A stretch of 45,637 nucleotides of DNA from JAAYWY01 sp050945275. GTDB lineage: Bacteria > Bacillota > DTU030 > DUMP01. The notes below the pieces were generated by a model. That model made no database searches. It was not told the origin of the DNA and was given only the letters and a program-made list of their open reading frames with translations. The DNA lies in contig JBMNSQ010000001.1 in the NCBI GenBank assembly GCA_050945275.1, positions 1-45,637 on the forward strand, read 5' to 3'. Positions 7,634-16,861 of this stretch are shown piece by piece. Each line of letters opens with the position of its first letter. The stretch's first letter is position 1. The position numbers and the translations under genes were made by a program.

Positions 7634-8098
7634 CTAGCGGCCCTCCTCTCGCTGGCAACTATCGCTCAAGTGCCCAAATAGCGGTTCACGGATAGAGAAA
7701 ACGCTTTCTTCTAAAATTAACTGGCATCCTAATCTTAGTTCGTTGTTAATTACTACCGGAGCCAACAGGTTAGCGGTTATATCTTCTGTCTTCCCTTCTG
7801 CCGGTATGCGAACTATTACATGCACCGATACCTCTTTTTGATGCTTAACTTGCAACAACTCTCGCTCGGCCACCGGCAGACGAATTTCATAGTGGGGATA
7901 AAAAGTAAACGGATCGGCAACAAGAAACGCCACTTCCGGTCTATCAGCAGACTGCAACCAAGCAAAACAGTCGTTTTCCGGCACCGGGACTAAAAAAAAT
8001 TGTCTTAGCTTAGAAAAACCGGGAATCCCTCTTGGAAAAGTGATAATTTGATTCGGTGCCACATCCAGAGCTCCGAAACGAGTAGTCTGGTACTGCAA
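7634..8098 (-). CDS. fliW: Flagellar assembly factor FliW
   Basis: A 154-residue cytosolic protein that binds flagellin and, when free, binds CsrA and relieves repression of flagellin translation. Typical family blocks are FPRGIPGFSKLRQFFLVPV, FAWLQSADRPEVAFLVADP and NLLAPVVINNELRLGCQLIL. The start appears to be TTG at 8098, with GGGGCGAG nine bases before. It ends directly at the csrA start codon, implying translational coupling. Confidence 0.96.
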   Translation of the reverse strand: MQYQTTRFGALDVAPNQIITFPRGIPGFSKLRQFFLVPVPENDCFAWLQSADRPEVAFLVADPFTFYPHYEIRLPVAERELLQVKHQKEVSVHVIVRIPAEGKTEDITANLLAPVVINNELRLGCQLILEESVFSIREPLFGHLSDSCQREEGR

Positions 8099-8128
8099 CT
8101 TTGCTCGCCCCTATCAGTCTATGCTTTG

Positions 8129-8689
8129 TTACACTAAAACATCCAGCCGCCGCCAAGTAATGTCAATAGCAGCCCTCTGGCGTATATAAGCACTGGCAAA
8201 TCCTGGTTTGTAAGTCCTAGGATCAGGAGTCTCGCCTAAACGTAAGGCCACCTCTCCCTTACGATAATTTATGTGCACTTCCCCTAAGTCAGCTTGTACA
8301 GACACCGGATGTATCGGGGCATTAAATATATCCAGTGGCGGCGAGGGTAGACCTTCGGCGGCTATATCCTCCACTGTATTTCCTGGCTCCCAGAAGGTTG
8401 CCAGCCGATCTCCCTCAACAGCAACTCGCTGAATGCCATCAAAAACTTCGCGTTGGCTTTGGTTTCTAAGCCGCCGGTTTAGCTCTTCCGGACCTGCTTG
8501 TCCTAGCTCTGCCCAGCCCAATCGAGAATCAATTGCTATTTTCGGGTACTTGGTTTTCATTGAAAACATTGCTGGCTTCTTCTCCAGAGAAAAAGAAGCC
8601 AGCCGCGTGCGCACCGGCGCCCGGGCTAGCTTGGTCTCCAAGCCTACTAAGGCCGGTTTGGTATGAATGTTTAGTTCTAAACGCTGCAT
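8129..8689 (-). CDS. DUF6470 (YviE-like) flagellar operon protein
   Basis: A 186-residue protein with no signal peptide or membrane segment. It corresponds to B. subtilis YviE, encoded at the same place between flgL and fliW and of unknown function. Recognisable features are an N-terminal beta-rich LELNIHTKPALVGLETK, a MKTKYPKIAIDSRLGWAELG block and a C-terminal YIRQRAAIDITWRRLDV. It is rich in basic and aromatic residues. ATG 8689 follows AGGAGG. Position in the flagellar operon is the main hint to a motility role. Confidence 0.85.
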   Translation of the reverse strand: MQRLELNIHTKPALVGLETKLARAPVRTRLASFSLEKKPAMFSMKTKYPKIAIDSRLGWAELGQAGPEELNRRLRNQSQREVFDGIQRVAVEGDRLATFWEPGNTVEDIAAEGLPSPPLDIFNAPIHPVSVQADLGEVHINYRKGEVALRLGETPDPRTYKPGFASAYIRQRAAIDITWRRLDVLV

Positions 8690-8711
8690 TTTTGTAATCC
8701 TCCTGACAGGT

Positions 8712-9626
8712 CTACCGTAGGAAGTCCACCAATGTAGGCTGCATTATACGAGCTCCGGTCGCCAGGGCTGCCCTATAGACTGCCTCCTGAGTTTTAAGAT
8801 AAATCATTGCTTCAGCAGCGTCCAAATCCTCTGTTTTAGACAATAGAGCAGTAAAGTTTATGTCAGCGGAACCTAACCTGGACTCAGTCATCTCAAGCCG
8901 GTTTACCTTGGCACCCACTTCCGATCTTTGGGCTACTAAATGATCCAACGCCTGCTGAAGCTTACCGATAGTAGAGCTAGAAATATCATCTGTATTACCT
9001 TCCCGTAGGTTATGCGATAATTCAATTAAGCTATTAAATATGTCGTCGCTAAAAGCTTGCTTACCAGTTACGTTATAAGTAAACTCTATCCCCGCACCAA
9101 TTTCGGTGGCACGGGCTGTATCGTTACCGTTATACTGCACGTAAGAAGGTTTGCCATCTTCACGTATTAACTCAAATGGAACATATGTTTCACCGGCAGC
9201 GGCTTTAGTTTTAGTGCCGCCAAATAGATATTGCCCTGCTTGTGATGAGTTAGCGATCTGAACCATGTGTTCCAGTAGCTGATCAATTTCGTCAGCAATA
9301 GCGTCCAGTGCTGCTTTAGGGTTGGTACCATTAGCCCCGGCAATAGCCAAATCACTGACACGCTGAATTATATCGCTAGCATGAAGTAAAGCATCTTCCG
9401 TGCTGCCTAGCCACGACAAGGCATGATCTACATTAGTGGAGTAAGTGGCAATATCGTCTAGGTCAGCACGCAGGCGCAATGAATGGACAATCCCGACTGG
9501 GTCATCGGAGGGGCGGCTGATACGCTTACCAACGGCTAGCTGATGTTGATATTTGGCCAATTGACGCAGATTATAGTTTAAGTCGCGCTTAAAAGTAGTG
9601 TTTATCATTCCCTGGGTAACTCGCAT
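8712..9626 (-). CDS. flgL: Flagellar hook-filament junction protein FlgL
   Basis: Hook-associated protein 3, a structural protein outside the cell, 304 residues. The N-terminus MRVTQGMINTTFKRDLNYNL and C-terminus EAVYRAALATGARIMQPTLV are the terminal coiled regions of flagellin-like proteins. RISRPSDDPVGIVHSLRLRA is the conserved flagellin N-terminal block. Start ATG 9626 is preceded by GGGAGGTAA, which overlaps the flgK stop codon, so translation is probably coupled. Confidence 0.96.
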   Translation of the reverse strand: MRVTQGMINTTFKRDLNYNLRQLAKYQHQLAVGKRISRPSDDPVGIVHSLRLRADLDDIATYSTNVDHALSWLGSTEDALLHASDIIQRVSDLAIAGANGTNPKAALDAIADEIDQLLEHMVQIANSSQAGQYLFGGTKTKAAAGETYVPFELIREDGKPSYVQYNGNDTARATEIGAGIEFTYNVTGKQAFSDDIFNSLIELSHNLREGNTDDISSSTIGKLQQALDHLVAQRSEVGAKVNRLEMTESRLGSADINFTALLSKTEDLDAAEAMIYLKTQEAVYRAALATGARIMQPTLVDFLR

Positions 9627-9632
9627 CAGTCA

Positions 9633-11039
9633 TTACCTCCCAACCAAGCCAGTGCGGCTGATCAAAACTTCTAGCATCTCATCTACAGCAGTGATTAGTC
9701 GAGCGGACGCATTATACGCCTGCTGGAAACGGATCATGTTCACCATTTCCTCATCCAAGGACACGCCGGATACAGCCTGACGGCGATTGTCGATTTCCGA
9801 GGCCAAAATTTCTTGGTTTTCCACCATCCGCTGGGCCTCTTGCCCTTGAACCCCCAGTTCAGCTACCAAAGCACTATAGTAATCGCCAAAGGTAGCGATT
9901 CCATTCAGCGCCGCTTGATGCCGCAACTGAGCGATTAAAAGTGCATTGGAGCCATCTCCGGGCGCGCCATCCGCGGACGCAGCCGCAATCTTGCTTAGTC
10001 CATCACTGCCCGCTAGATCAGGATTTATCTGTATGCTGCCTGCTCCCGATCCTACAAAGAATTCTAGATCCGTGTCTCCCTCTAACCCAACTCCTTGTTT
10101 ATGTAGATCGTTTACTTTTTCTATGATGCTCTTAGCCAATGTATCCAGCCGCTCTTCATAGTTTTGAATAAGGCCCGGATTAGTAGCATCTTCTCGCACA
10201 GCCTCCAGCAGTCCTTCCAGTTCCCCGTAGGGCTGGCTGCCGAAGCGATACTCAGCTCCATCTGGCCACGTAACTTTGCCACTGGCCGCATCAGCTGACA
10301 GTTCATTTATTTTTTGCCCTGATAGTAACGTGTGATCGCGTACCACAATACTTACCGCTCCAAACCCGTCCTCTTCCACTTGTATTGGTACGACCCGAGC
10401 CAATTGATCAAGTAGCAGGTCCCGGCGATCACGTAAGTCATTAGCCGCCATATTTCCTGACTCAGCCTTAACGATCTGAGCATTTAAGTCACGGATCTGA
10501 CGGGTTAAAGAGTTTATTTCGTTAACTCGTACCACGATAGAGCTACAAGTATCGGCCTTTAAGTCGTTGATTTGACTAGCCAAATGCCGAAAAGCGTCGG
10601 CTAAAGCCATACCTTCTTGGCGCAACGCCGACCGTGCCCCTTCCGTATCCGGATTTCGGGCCACGTTTTGCCAGCCATCAAAAAAGCGGCTCAATAATTT
10701 ACTGAGTCCTTGATCGCTGGGCTCATTAAAAATAGCTTCTAACTTCTCTACCGTATTTTGCCGTACTTCCCAACGCCCCAGGGACTGGACTTCGTTCCGA
10801 TATTGATAATCCAAGAAGTCTTCCCGTATACGTCGTATACCTTGTGCCTGTACACCAGTACCCCGCTGCCCAACCCCCATGCCAGGATAAGAGAAGGGCG
10901 ACGTGGTTGATAGTATCACCTCTTGGCGCGAATAGCCCTTGGTGCTAGAATTAGCTACATTATGCCCTGTAGTCTCTAAGGCTCGCTGTTGGGCCATAAC
11001 CCCCCGACGTCCGATTTCAATACCAAAAAAAGTCCCCAC
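9633..11039 (-). CDS. flgK: Flagellar hook-associated protein 1 FlgK
   Basis: The first hook-filament junction protein, 468 residues. It starts GTFFGIEIGRRGVMAQQRAL with the rod/hook N-terminal motif ETTGHNVANSSTKGYSRQEV. It ends with EEMVNMIRFQQAYNASARLI, the conserved hook C-terminal helix. GTG 11039 follows AAGGAGGATAATATAA. It is shorter than enterobacterial FlgK because the central domain is small. It lies between flgN and flgL. Confidence 0.97.
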   Translation of the reverse strand: MGTFFGIEIGRRGVMAQQRALETTGHNVANSSTKGYSRQEVILSTTSPFSYPGMGVGQRGTGVQAQGIRRIREDFLDYQYRNEVQSLGRWEVRQNTVEKLEAIFNEPSDQGLSKLLSRFFDGWQNVARNPDTEGARSALRQEGMALADAFRHLASQINDLKADTCSSIVVRVNEINSLTRQIRDLNAQIVKAESGNMAANDLRDRRDLLLDQLARVVPIQVEEDGFGAVSIVVRDHTLLSGQKINELSADAASGKVTWPDGAEYRFGSQPYGELEGLLEAVREDATNPGLIQNYEERLDTLAKSIIEKVNDLHKQGVGLEGDTDLEFFVGSGAGSIQINPDLAGSDGLSKIAAASADGAPGDGSNALLIAQLRHQAALNGIATFGDYYSALVAELGVQGQEAQRMVENQEILASEIDNRRQAVSGVSLDEEMVNMIRFQQAYNASARLITAVDEMLEVLISRTGLVGR

Positions 11040-11053
11040 TTATATTATCCTCC

Positions 11054-11500
11054 TTACACCCGCCGATCTACTAAAGCAGATCTCACACTGTCCTTACTTA
11101 GTGTACAGTGAATCAAGTCTAAAGCCCCTTTAATAACGCTCTGACACCGATCATTTCGCTCTTTTAGTTCAGCTAAGACAACTGCAAGCTTATCTCCTAC
11201 CTGCTTAAAGCGAGCCGCTACCTCTTTATCGGTACGGTCAATGATAACGTCCAAAGTTAGTTGATCTACGGCTATGTCCCAAGTCGCCGCTAATTTGCTT
11301 TGGCTAGCAAAACGTCGCTTTTCTAGTTCAGCTATATTTAATATCAGTGCTTGTTCAGCGCTTATAATTTCATCGAGCGCCTGTACTTCGGCTAAGGAAA
11401 GAACCCTTTCTTTGCGCTTAGCGAGCTCATTCAAAGCGTAATAAACCTGTAGCTGCTCTTCCAACAACCGGACTTGCTCTAGAGCCTGATCAAAAGACAT
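11054..11500 (-). CDS. flgN: FlgN-type flagellar export chaperone
   Basis: A 148-residue, almost fully helical protein expected to chaperone FlgK and FlgL before export. It shows long heptad-rich segments (ALEQVRLLEEQLQVYYALNE, IISAEQALILNIAELEKRRF). Sequence similarity is low in this family, and position between flgM and flgK is the strongest support. ATG 11500 follows GGGAGGTG and comes two bases after the flgM stop. Confidence 0.88.
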   Translation of the reverse strand: MSFDQALEQVRLLEEQLQVYYALNELAKRKERVLSLAEVQALDEIISAEQALILNIAELEKRRFASQSKLAATWDIAVDQLTLDVIIDRTDKEVAARFKQVGDKLAVVLAELKERNDRCQSVIKGALDLIHCTLSKDSVRSALVDRRV

Positions 11501-11502
11501 AC

Positions 11503-11811
11503 TTACACCTCCCGGCTAAATTCCCGCACCTTCGTAAGCAATGAACGGGCCACATTAGCCGAGTCAACCCTGTATCGACCTTCTTTTATGGCAGCGGTAA
11601 GTTTGCCTATCTTCTCCTCACGAACATAACTGCTTTTGGCCACGATCGCCAAAGCCTGCTTCAAGTCGCGAGCACGAGGGGACAATACAACCTGGTCTTG
11701 GCCAACCGCTTCCGTTTTGACTCTAGCATTATCTTTGTTTTCGTTCGAAGTCACTTTTTGTCCACTGTAAGCCCTTAAAACATTATGCAATCCGGAAGAA
11801 TAAATAGTCAC
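11503..11811 (-). CDS. flgM: Anti-sigma-28 factor FlgM
   Basis: A 102-residue inhibitor of the flagellar sigma factor (sigma-D). The C-terminal anti-sigma helices are recognisable: VVLSPRARDLKQALAIVAKS, then REEKIGKLTAAIKEGRYRVD, then ARSLLTKVREF. The start is GTG 11811 with only a weak upstream purine-rich stretch. It is the first gene after a near-consensus sigma-D promoter, so FlgM is made under the factor it inhibits, as in other motile bacteria. Confidence 0.93.
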   Translation of the reverse strand: MTIYSSGLHNVLRAYSGQKVTSNENKDNARVKTEAVGQDQVVLSPRARDLKQALAIVAKSSYVREEKIGKLTAAIKEGRYRVDSANVARSLLTKVREFSREV

Positions 11812-11854
11812 CCTTCAGCCCCCCAACACTAAAAGATATCTGGCCTTTCTTTTC

Positions 11855-11881
11855 TTATCGGCATCTACACAAAATAATGTA
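11855..11881 (-). promoter_or_regulatory. Sigma-D (sigma-28) promoter of the flgM-csrA operon
   Basis: TACA (11881-11878), a 15-bp spacer and GCCGATAA (11862-11855) match the consensus TAAA-N15-GCCGATAA in all but one base. It lies about 45 bases upstream of flgM and after the yvyF terminator. Confidence 0.85.
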
Positions 11882-11892
11882 CCTCATACTTA

Positions 11893-11913
11893 TAAAAGGT
11901 GCCACAGCACCTT
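11893..11913 (-). terminator. Short terminator overlapping the yvyF stop codon
   Basis: AAGGTGC (11913-11907), loop TGTG, GCACCTT (11902-11896), then TTATAAG on the minus strand. The stem is only 7 bp, but it is perfect and placed exactly between yvyF and the flgM promoter. Confidence 0.6.
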
Positions 11914-12328
11914 ATCGTCCCTTCCCTTTTTTTTGCAGCAAGTCGGCAATGTGCATCCTATCCCCTCTTCGCATGCCGCTGCTCCCAATAGTGGGCGGCA
12001 TCGCCTTTTTGGCCAATCCTTGTGTTAATTCTCTAGCACAGTCACTACAAATGCGACCTTTATCCACCTGTCTGCCACAAATTTCACACCGCAAAAGCCC
12101 TTCTGCCTTCAAGGTAACCAACCTACCCCGGCGAATAAATTCTAGAATCGTCTCTTTCGGAATGTTGGTTCCTCCAGCCACCATCTCTAAGTTAGCCCCC
12201 GGGTGTTCTCGTAGATACTTATCCACTTGCTGGAATAAGGCTTCTTCTTCCCGGTAACAACTTGGGCATTGCCGATTTCCCGTATAAACAAAAACCTTAC
12301 CACACCGCGAACAGTTTCTTACCTCCAC
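11912..12328 (-). CDS. YvyF/TIGR03826-type flagellar operon zinc-ribbon protein
   Basis: A 138-residue protein corresponding to B. subtilis YvyF, located between comF and flgM there too. Two zinc-knuckle pairs are visible: CSRCGK...CPSC near the N-terminus and CEICGR...CSDC near residue 95-110. Between them is a MerR-like helical stretch (IPKETILEFIRRGRLV). The start is GTG 12328, preceded by AAGGAG with 8-base spacing and giving MEVRNCSRCGKVF. An in-frame GTG at 12346 lies on the comF stop and lacks an SD. The biochemical role is unknown. Confidence 0.88.
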   Translation of the reverse strand: MEVRNCSRCGKVFVYTGNRQCPSCYREEEALFQQVDKYLREHPGANLEMVAGGTNIPKETILEFIRRGRLVTLKAEGLLRCEICGRQVDKGRICSDCARELTQGLAKKAMPPTIGSSGMRRGDRMHIADLLQKKGKGR

Positions 12329-12345
12329 ACCAAGGGCTCCTTCCA

Positions 12346-13119
12346 CTAGAACTTATTGGGCCTGGCCTTGGGGTGGCTAGATGCAATCGCAACAGTCGCT
12401 ACATAGACACCCCCGGCGCCGGCTTTGGTTAATGCTTTGCTAGCCGCATCAACTGTTGACCCTGTAGTATATATATCGTCTATTAGTAAAATTTCTTTAC
12501 CTTTTAGCCTCTCACAATTGACAGCAATAAACGCCCCTGCTACATTAGACCACCGATCGGTGGCACTAAGCCCCGCCTGAGGCAACGTATGGCGCGTACG
12601 CGTAAGAATCTTATTATTAAGTGGCCATTTATACGCACGGGCCACTTCTTGCGCCAGTAATTGGGATTGGTTAAAACCGCGTTCTCGTAATCGCTGCCGG
12701 TCTAAAGGCACGGGAACCACTAATGGCTTCTGCGGCAAGCCAGCAGCCTCTTTCAAACAGCTAGCCAACAATCCACCTAAAAACGGTGCTAAGTAGGCAC
12801 CATGACTATATTTAAAACGATGTATACACTGTCTAAGAACGCCTCTATACATGGCTGCTGACCAAGCGCGTACAAAATTACGCTGACGGGTCCGGCAGTC
12901 CTGGCAAAAGCCGGGGTAGGTAAGGGGGTGGCCACATTTGGCACAGGTAGGCTTTGTAACGGGTATAATTTGTGCCCGGCAACTAGCACAAACATACTTT
13001 TCCGAGGGTTTAAGACTACCATCACAAGCAGCACATGACATTGTATCGGGAAAAAGCAAGTCCCAGGCGGCCGTTGCAAGCTTAGGCCATATCTCACCGA
13101 ATCTTAGCCGATGATTCAT
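12346..13119 (-). CDS. comF: ComF family amidophosphoribosyltransferase-like protein
   Basis: A 257-residue cytosolic protein involved in DNA uptake in competent bacteria. An N-terminal zinc-binding domain has CAAC, CASC, CAKC and CQDC pairs. The C-terminal phosphoribosyltransferase fold carries the PRPP motif ILLIDDIYTTGSTVDAA. The conserved FNQSQLLAQEVA region lies near residue 150. Its start codon overlaps the stop of the GGDEF gene by four bases (ATGA), so translation is coupled. No other competence gene is in the window. Confidence 0.93.
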   Translation of the reverse strand: MNHRLRFGEIWPKLATAAWDLLFPDTMSCAACDGSLKPSEKYVCASCRAQIIPVTKPTCAKCGHPLTYPGFCQDCRTRQRNFVRAWSAAMYRGVLRQCIHRFKYSHGAYLAPFLGGLLASCLKEAAGLPQKPLVVPVPLDRQRLRERGFNQSQLLAQEVARAYKWPLNNKILTRTRHTLPQAGLSATDRWSNVAGAFIAVNCERLKGKEILLIDDIYTTGSTVDAASKALTKAGAGGVYVATVAIASSHPKARPNKF

Positions 13120-14801
13120 GATTTGTTGTCCAATGCACTGGCTATTTCGATCTCAGCCGGCAACAACTGTGAAAAACTCAAAACTTTGTTTCCCCCAGAT
13201 TGCTTGGCTTGATACATAGCCTGATCGGCAGCAACTAGTAACTGCTCAGCGCTATCGCCATGTTGAGGGTAGCCAGCAATGCCAATACTGGTAGTAACTG
13301 TTAAGAGGGTCTCTCCTGCTTGCAACTCACGCACGGCCTGGCAAATGCGCTCAGCTACTGAAAAAGCCTCTACGGGACCGGTTTCCGGTAGAATAACAAC
13401 AATTTCATCGCCGCCATAGCGTCCCACTGTATCCACACTTCGTGTAAGTGCTTGGACACAAGAAGTTATTTTTTGGAGCATTGCATCTCCCGCCACATGT
13501 CCATAGGCGTCATTAATCTTTTTGAAGTTATCCAAATCTACCATCAGCACGGACAACCGCAAATCATATCGACGACAACGATCTAACTCCTCAATAAGAA
13601 TTTCTAGTAATGTTCGTCGGTTAAGAATACCGGTAAGACTATCCAAGCGCGCTAAAGCCGCTACTTCAGAATATAATCGAGCGTTTTCCAAAGCTGTAGC
13701 CGCTTGACCAGCAATAATGGATATATACTGCACTTCATGATATTTAAAAGCAGTACGGCCTCTTTTAAGAGCGAGCACACCGACCAACCGGTCACCTGCT
13801 AGAAGTGGCACTGCTATTTGGTATTCCCCTGGATTACATTCTTTGCTTAGAGTATCGTCGTCCGATGGAGCAAGCATGACCGCCCGTCGCAAACCCGCCG
13901 TCCCAACCAAACCCTGGCCGATACCCACTTCTTTGTAGCGCACTACATCTGAAACCGGGCCTATGTGAGCTGCTGGCATTAATGTCTGACCATCGATCAA
14001 ATAAACGAGACCTTGATCATAGGTAGCAAGACGTTTAGCCTGGGTCAAAATAGCATTTAACGTAGTATCTAATTCAATGCTGACTCCTATTTTGCGGGTA
14101 GCACGATAGATCTTCATAATTTCCTGATGGGCACGGCTGACCTCATAATAAAGAAATACCACATAGCTCAAAGTAACCAAAGGTATAACGGCCAAACCAA
14201 GAGCCCATAACCCCAGACGCTCATACACCTGTACCATATACATTCCTATAGGAAAAGCCAGCAACGCAGCTAACAGATCCCAGAGTACTATCGATTTATA
14301 CTCAACCAGCGAGATAGATGTTTTTCCAAGTAGCAGTGCCATACCCACTAAACTATGGTTTAGTAAGAAGTATATCCCGAGAAAAACAAATTGGGGCAAT
14401 AAGAATACGCTGGTGCTACCCCCTACTAAGCCGCCCAACCGATGATAGAAAAAAGCCGCCCCAAGTCCAGCCAAAACTGCTTGGGCGGAATTGAACAACG
14501 TGGTAGTACTAAAACACCGGCGCAATATATCCGACAATAAGTAACTTGCAGCAGCCACCGTCAGTGCCGCCGGTACACCAATGGTGACTAGAGCTGCCAG
14601 TACCACACTGGAACTTAGACTAAGAGATCCATACTCAAATTCTATCCGCGTAGCCTCGACAACTGCCGACAAAATCGCATAAAGGGCAACTAAAAACAAG
14701 GGGACCGATCCCTGATTATTGCCTGTTAACATCAGGAACCCTATCCCCAGCACAGTTATCAACCAGCGATATACAGTTATTCCTCGTCCATCCGTCTCCA
14801 T
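13116..14801 (-). CDS. Membrane-anchored GAF-GGDEF protein, probable diguanylate cyclase
   Basis: A 561-residue signalling protein. Roughly residues 10-220 hold seven or eight membrane helices of a 7TM-like sensor. A GAF domain (about 235-375, from RKIGVSIELDTTLNAILTQA) follows, then the catalytic domain starting LARLDSLTGILNRR. The active-site loop is RYGGDEI, a functional GGDEF variant. RSVD five residues before it matches the RxxD inhibitory site for c-di-GMP. It is expected to make c-di-GMP from GTP. An HD-GYP protein at 20.3 kb could be the counterpart hydrolase. The membrane-domain family is not certain. Confidence 0.92.
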   Translation of the reverse strand: METDGRGITVYRWLITVLGIGFLMLTGNNQGSVPLFLVALYAILSAVVEATRIEFEYGSLSLSSSVVLAALVTIGVPAALTVAAASYLLSDILRRCFSTTTLFNSAQAVLAGLGAAFFYHRLGGLVGGSTSVFLLPQFVFLGIYFLLNHSLVGMALLLGKTSISLVEYKSIVLWDLLAALLAFPIGMYMVQVYERLGLWALGLAVIPLVTLSYVVFLYYEVSRAHQEIMKIYRATRKIGVSIELDTTLNAILTQAKRLATYDQGLVYLIDGQTLMPAAHIGPVSDVVRYKEVGIGQGLVGTAGLRRAVMLAPSDDDTLSKECNPGEYQIAVPLLAGDRLVGVLALKRGRTAFKYHEVQYISIIAGQAATALENARLYSEVAALARLDSLTGILNRRTLLEILIEELDRCRRYDLRLSVLMVDLDNFKKINDAYGHVAGDAMLQKITSCVQALTRSVDTVGRYGGDEIVVILPETGPVEAFSVAERICQAVRELQAGETLLTVTTSIGIAGYPQHGDSAEQLLVAADQAMYQAKQSGGNKVLSFSQLLPAEIEIASALDNKS

Positions 14802-14868
14802 ATAATCACCATCCGCTGCCGTTACCCGCTTGCTGTCTCAAAAGACATCTTTTGTACTGCAGCGTGTG

Positions 14869-16824
14869 TTACATACGTGGCAGGGCCGGAATGCCAAGAG
14901 TGGTCAGTGCATTAGCCATGGCCTGCTTAAAACTCATGACCAACGCTACTCGAAATCGCATCCGGGCAGGCGACGCTGTAAGTACAGGGGAAGTCTCATA
15001 AAAATTCATAAAGGCGGTGGCCAAATTATACGTATACTCAGCAAAAACCGAGCTCTGCAAAGCCTCGGCCGCCTTTTCCGTGGCCGCTGGAAGTTCCGCA
15101 ATAAGCCGAATTAACTTTTTCTCATGATCTGTTAATTCTTCGGGCACAGAGACAGTACGTAGATCTATGTCGTCCAGTATTTCTCGATCCACCCGTCCTA
15201 AAATATTGGCAGCCCGCGCATATGAATACTGCAAATACGGTCCGGTATTACCCTGCATACTAAGAGCATCATCAAAATCAAACACTAGCACGCTGGAAAT
15301 GTTGAACCTTACCATATAATAGCGGATCGCACCCACAGCAATATCCAGTCCTAACTTGCGATGTTCCTCTGGCGACATCTCTGGATGACGCTTGGCCACT
15401 TCAGACGTTGTGTGTTCAATGACACGTTCAATTAAGTCATCGGCTTTCACACCGATGCCTTTACGGCCAGACATGGCATAAATACCTTTTTCTTCCTCCC
15501 CGCTCACCGCCACTCCCAGTTCACCGGCCGTCTTGGGTGACAAGGCTACCACTTCGTAACCAAAGTGAATAGAATTCTTACCTTCCTGCTCAAAACCTAA
15601 CTTAATAAGAGAAAAACGCAGTACATCCTGCAGGTATCTCTGCCGCAAATCAATAACATTAATTACTTGGTCTGCCCGCCCAAAGCGGTCCATTTTTGTA
15701 CCATCGCTGCTAGTAGTCCACAGAACCGTCCCATTGGGCTGCAAGCAGTAACGATCATAAAAAAAGTCCTTACCTAAAACACCAAATTTCCATAACTGAT
15801 AAGCTATGTCTTTGGCTGTGTAGGTAGCCGTACCATTGGAGCGGACGAGAACTTTATCCGGGCTCTCCAAATTCTCAAACTCGGGCACATCGTCCAATTT
15901 CACTACCCAACAACCTGCATTGTCTCCTTCTTCTTCATAAACTAAATGCCCTTTAGACTTAAGCAGTTCAAACGCATGACTCCAGAAACCAAGATGAATA
16001 ATATCTCCTTCCCAATTTAGAAGGTTGTAGTAAATACCAAGGCGCCACATGGTGTTCAAATGGCACTCCACAATCTTTTGAGCTACTTCCTTAGCTAAAT
16101 CAGCGGTAGGGTTGTTGCCTTCTTCAATTAACCGCAAAGCTTCATAACGTTTTTCTTGTAGGCCGGGGTCTTCTTCGTACTTTTGATTGATTTCTGTATA
16201 TAAATTCCAGCACAAGTAGTCAAACCGAACGTCGTCCGGTATCTCTGGTGCTAATTCCTGGATGGCTACTACTACGTCAGCTACGGCCATACCAGTATCA
16301 TCGATATAATTTTGAACCTCTACTTCATAACCAGCCCGTCTCTTTAAGCGAGCTAGTGTATCACCTAAACAAGCATTTCTAAGATGTCCAATATGAGCCG
16401 CCTTGTTCGGGTTGATGTTGGTATGTTCGATGACAATTTTCTTTCCCTTGCCCACTTGGACTTCGCCATACTTGTCTTTGTCTACGGTAAGCTGGTCCAA
16501 TACCGATCTGGTCAGTCCTGCCATATCTAACCAAGCGTTAACATACCCGGGCGCGGTAACAAAAAACTCCTTTACATAAAGAGGCTTGTTTTCAATCAAG
16601 TAAGCACATATTCCCCGAGCAATCTCTATTGGTGACCGACGCAATACTTTGGCCAATCGAAGTGGCACGGGCGTAGATAAATCACCAAACTCAGGTTGGG
16701 GTGGAGTTTCCAACGGGATCTCATCTACCGTCATCGTCAGATTGTATAGTTCACTCAAACCTTGTCCGATCAGTTCTCGCAATACTCGTTCCAGTTCATA
16801 AAAATGGTAGGAATTACCCTCCAT
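14869..16824 (-). CDS. argS: Arginyl-tRNA synthetase
   Basis: A class I synthetase charging tRNA-Arg, 651 residues, longer than the roughly 560 usual for Firmicutes. An N-terminal Add1 domain precedes the HIGH motif in NPNKAAHIGHLRNACLGDTL. The KMSKS equivalent is YAMSGRKGIGVKADDLIE, a form reminding me of archaeal-type ArgRS. The C-terminal DALR anticodon-binding domain includes NTGPYLQYSYARAANIL. ATG 16824 follows GAGGAGGAG; the frame extends upstream without an SD. The length suggests an unusual lineage of the enzyme. Confidence 0.95.
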   Translation of the reverse strand: MEGNSYHFYELERVLRELIGQGLSELYNLTMTVDEIPLETPPQPEFGDLSTPVPLRLAKVLRRSPIEIARGICAYLIENKPLYVKEFFVTAPGYVNAWLDMAGLTRSVLDQLTVDKDKYGEVQVGKGKKIVIEHTNINPNKAAHIGHLRNACLGDTLARLKRRAGYEVEVQNYIDDTGMAVADVVVAIQELAPEIPDDVRFDYLCWNLYTEINQKYEEDPGLQEKRYEALRLIEEGNNPTADLAKEVAQKIVECHLNTMWRLGIYYNLLNWEGDIIHLGFWSHAFELLKSKGHLVYEEEGDNAGCWVVKLDDVPEFENLESPDKVLVRSNGTATYTAKDIAYQLWKFGVLGKDFFYDRYCLQPNGTVLWTTSSDGTKMDRFGRADQVINVIDLRQRYLQDVLRFSLIKLGFEQEGKNSIHFGYEVVALSPKTAGELGVAVSGEEEKGIYAMSGRKGIGVKADDLIERVIEHTTSEVAKRHPEMSPEEHRKLGLDIAVGAIRYYMVRFNISSVLVFDFDDALSMQGNTGPYLQYSYARAANILGRVDREILDDIDLRTVSVPEELTDHEKKLIRLIAELPAATEKAAEALQSSVFAEYTYNLATAFMNFYETSPVLTASPARMRFRVALVMSFKQAMANALTTLGIPALPRM

Positions 16825-16861
16825 TCCGTACTCCTCCTCAACTAGGATGCATCTTCCAGTT

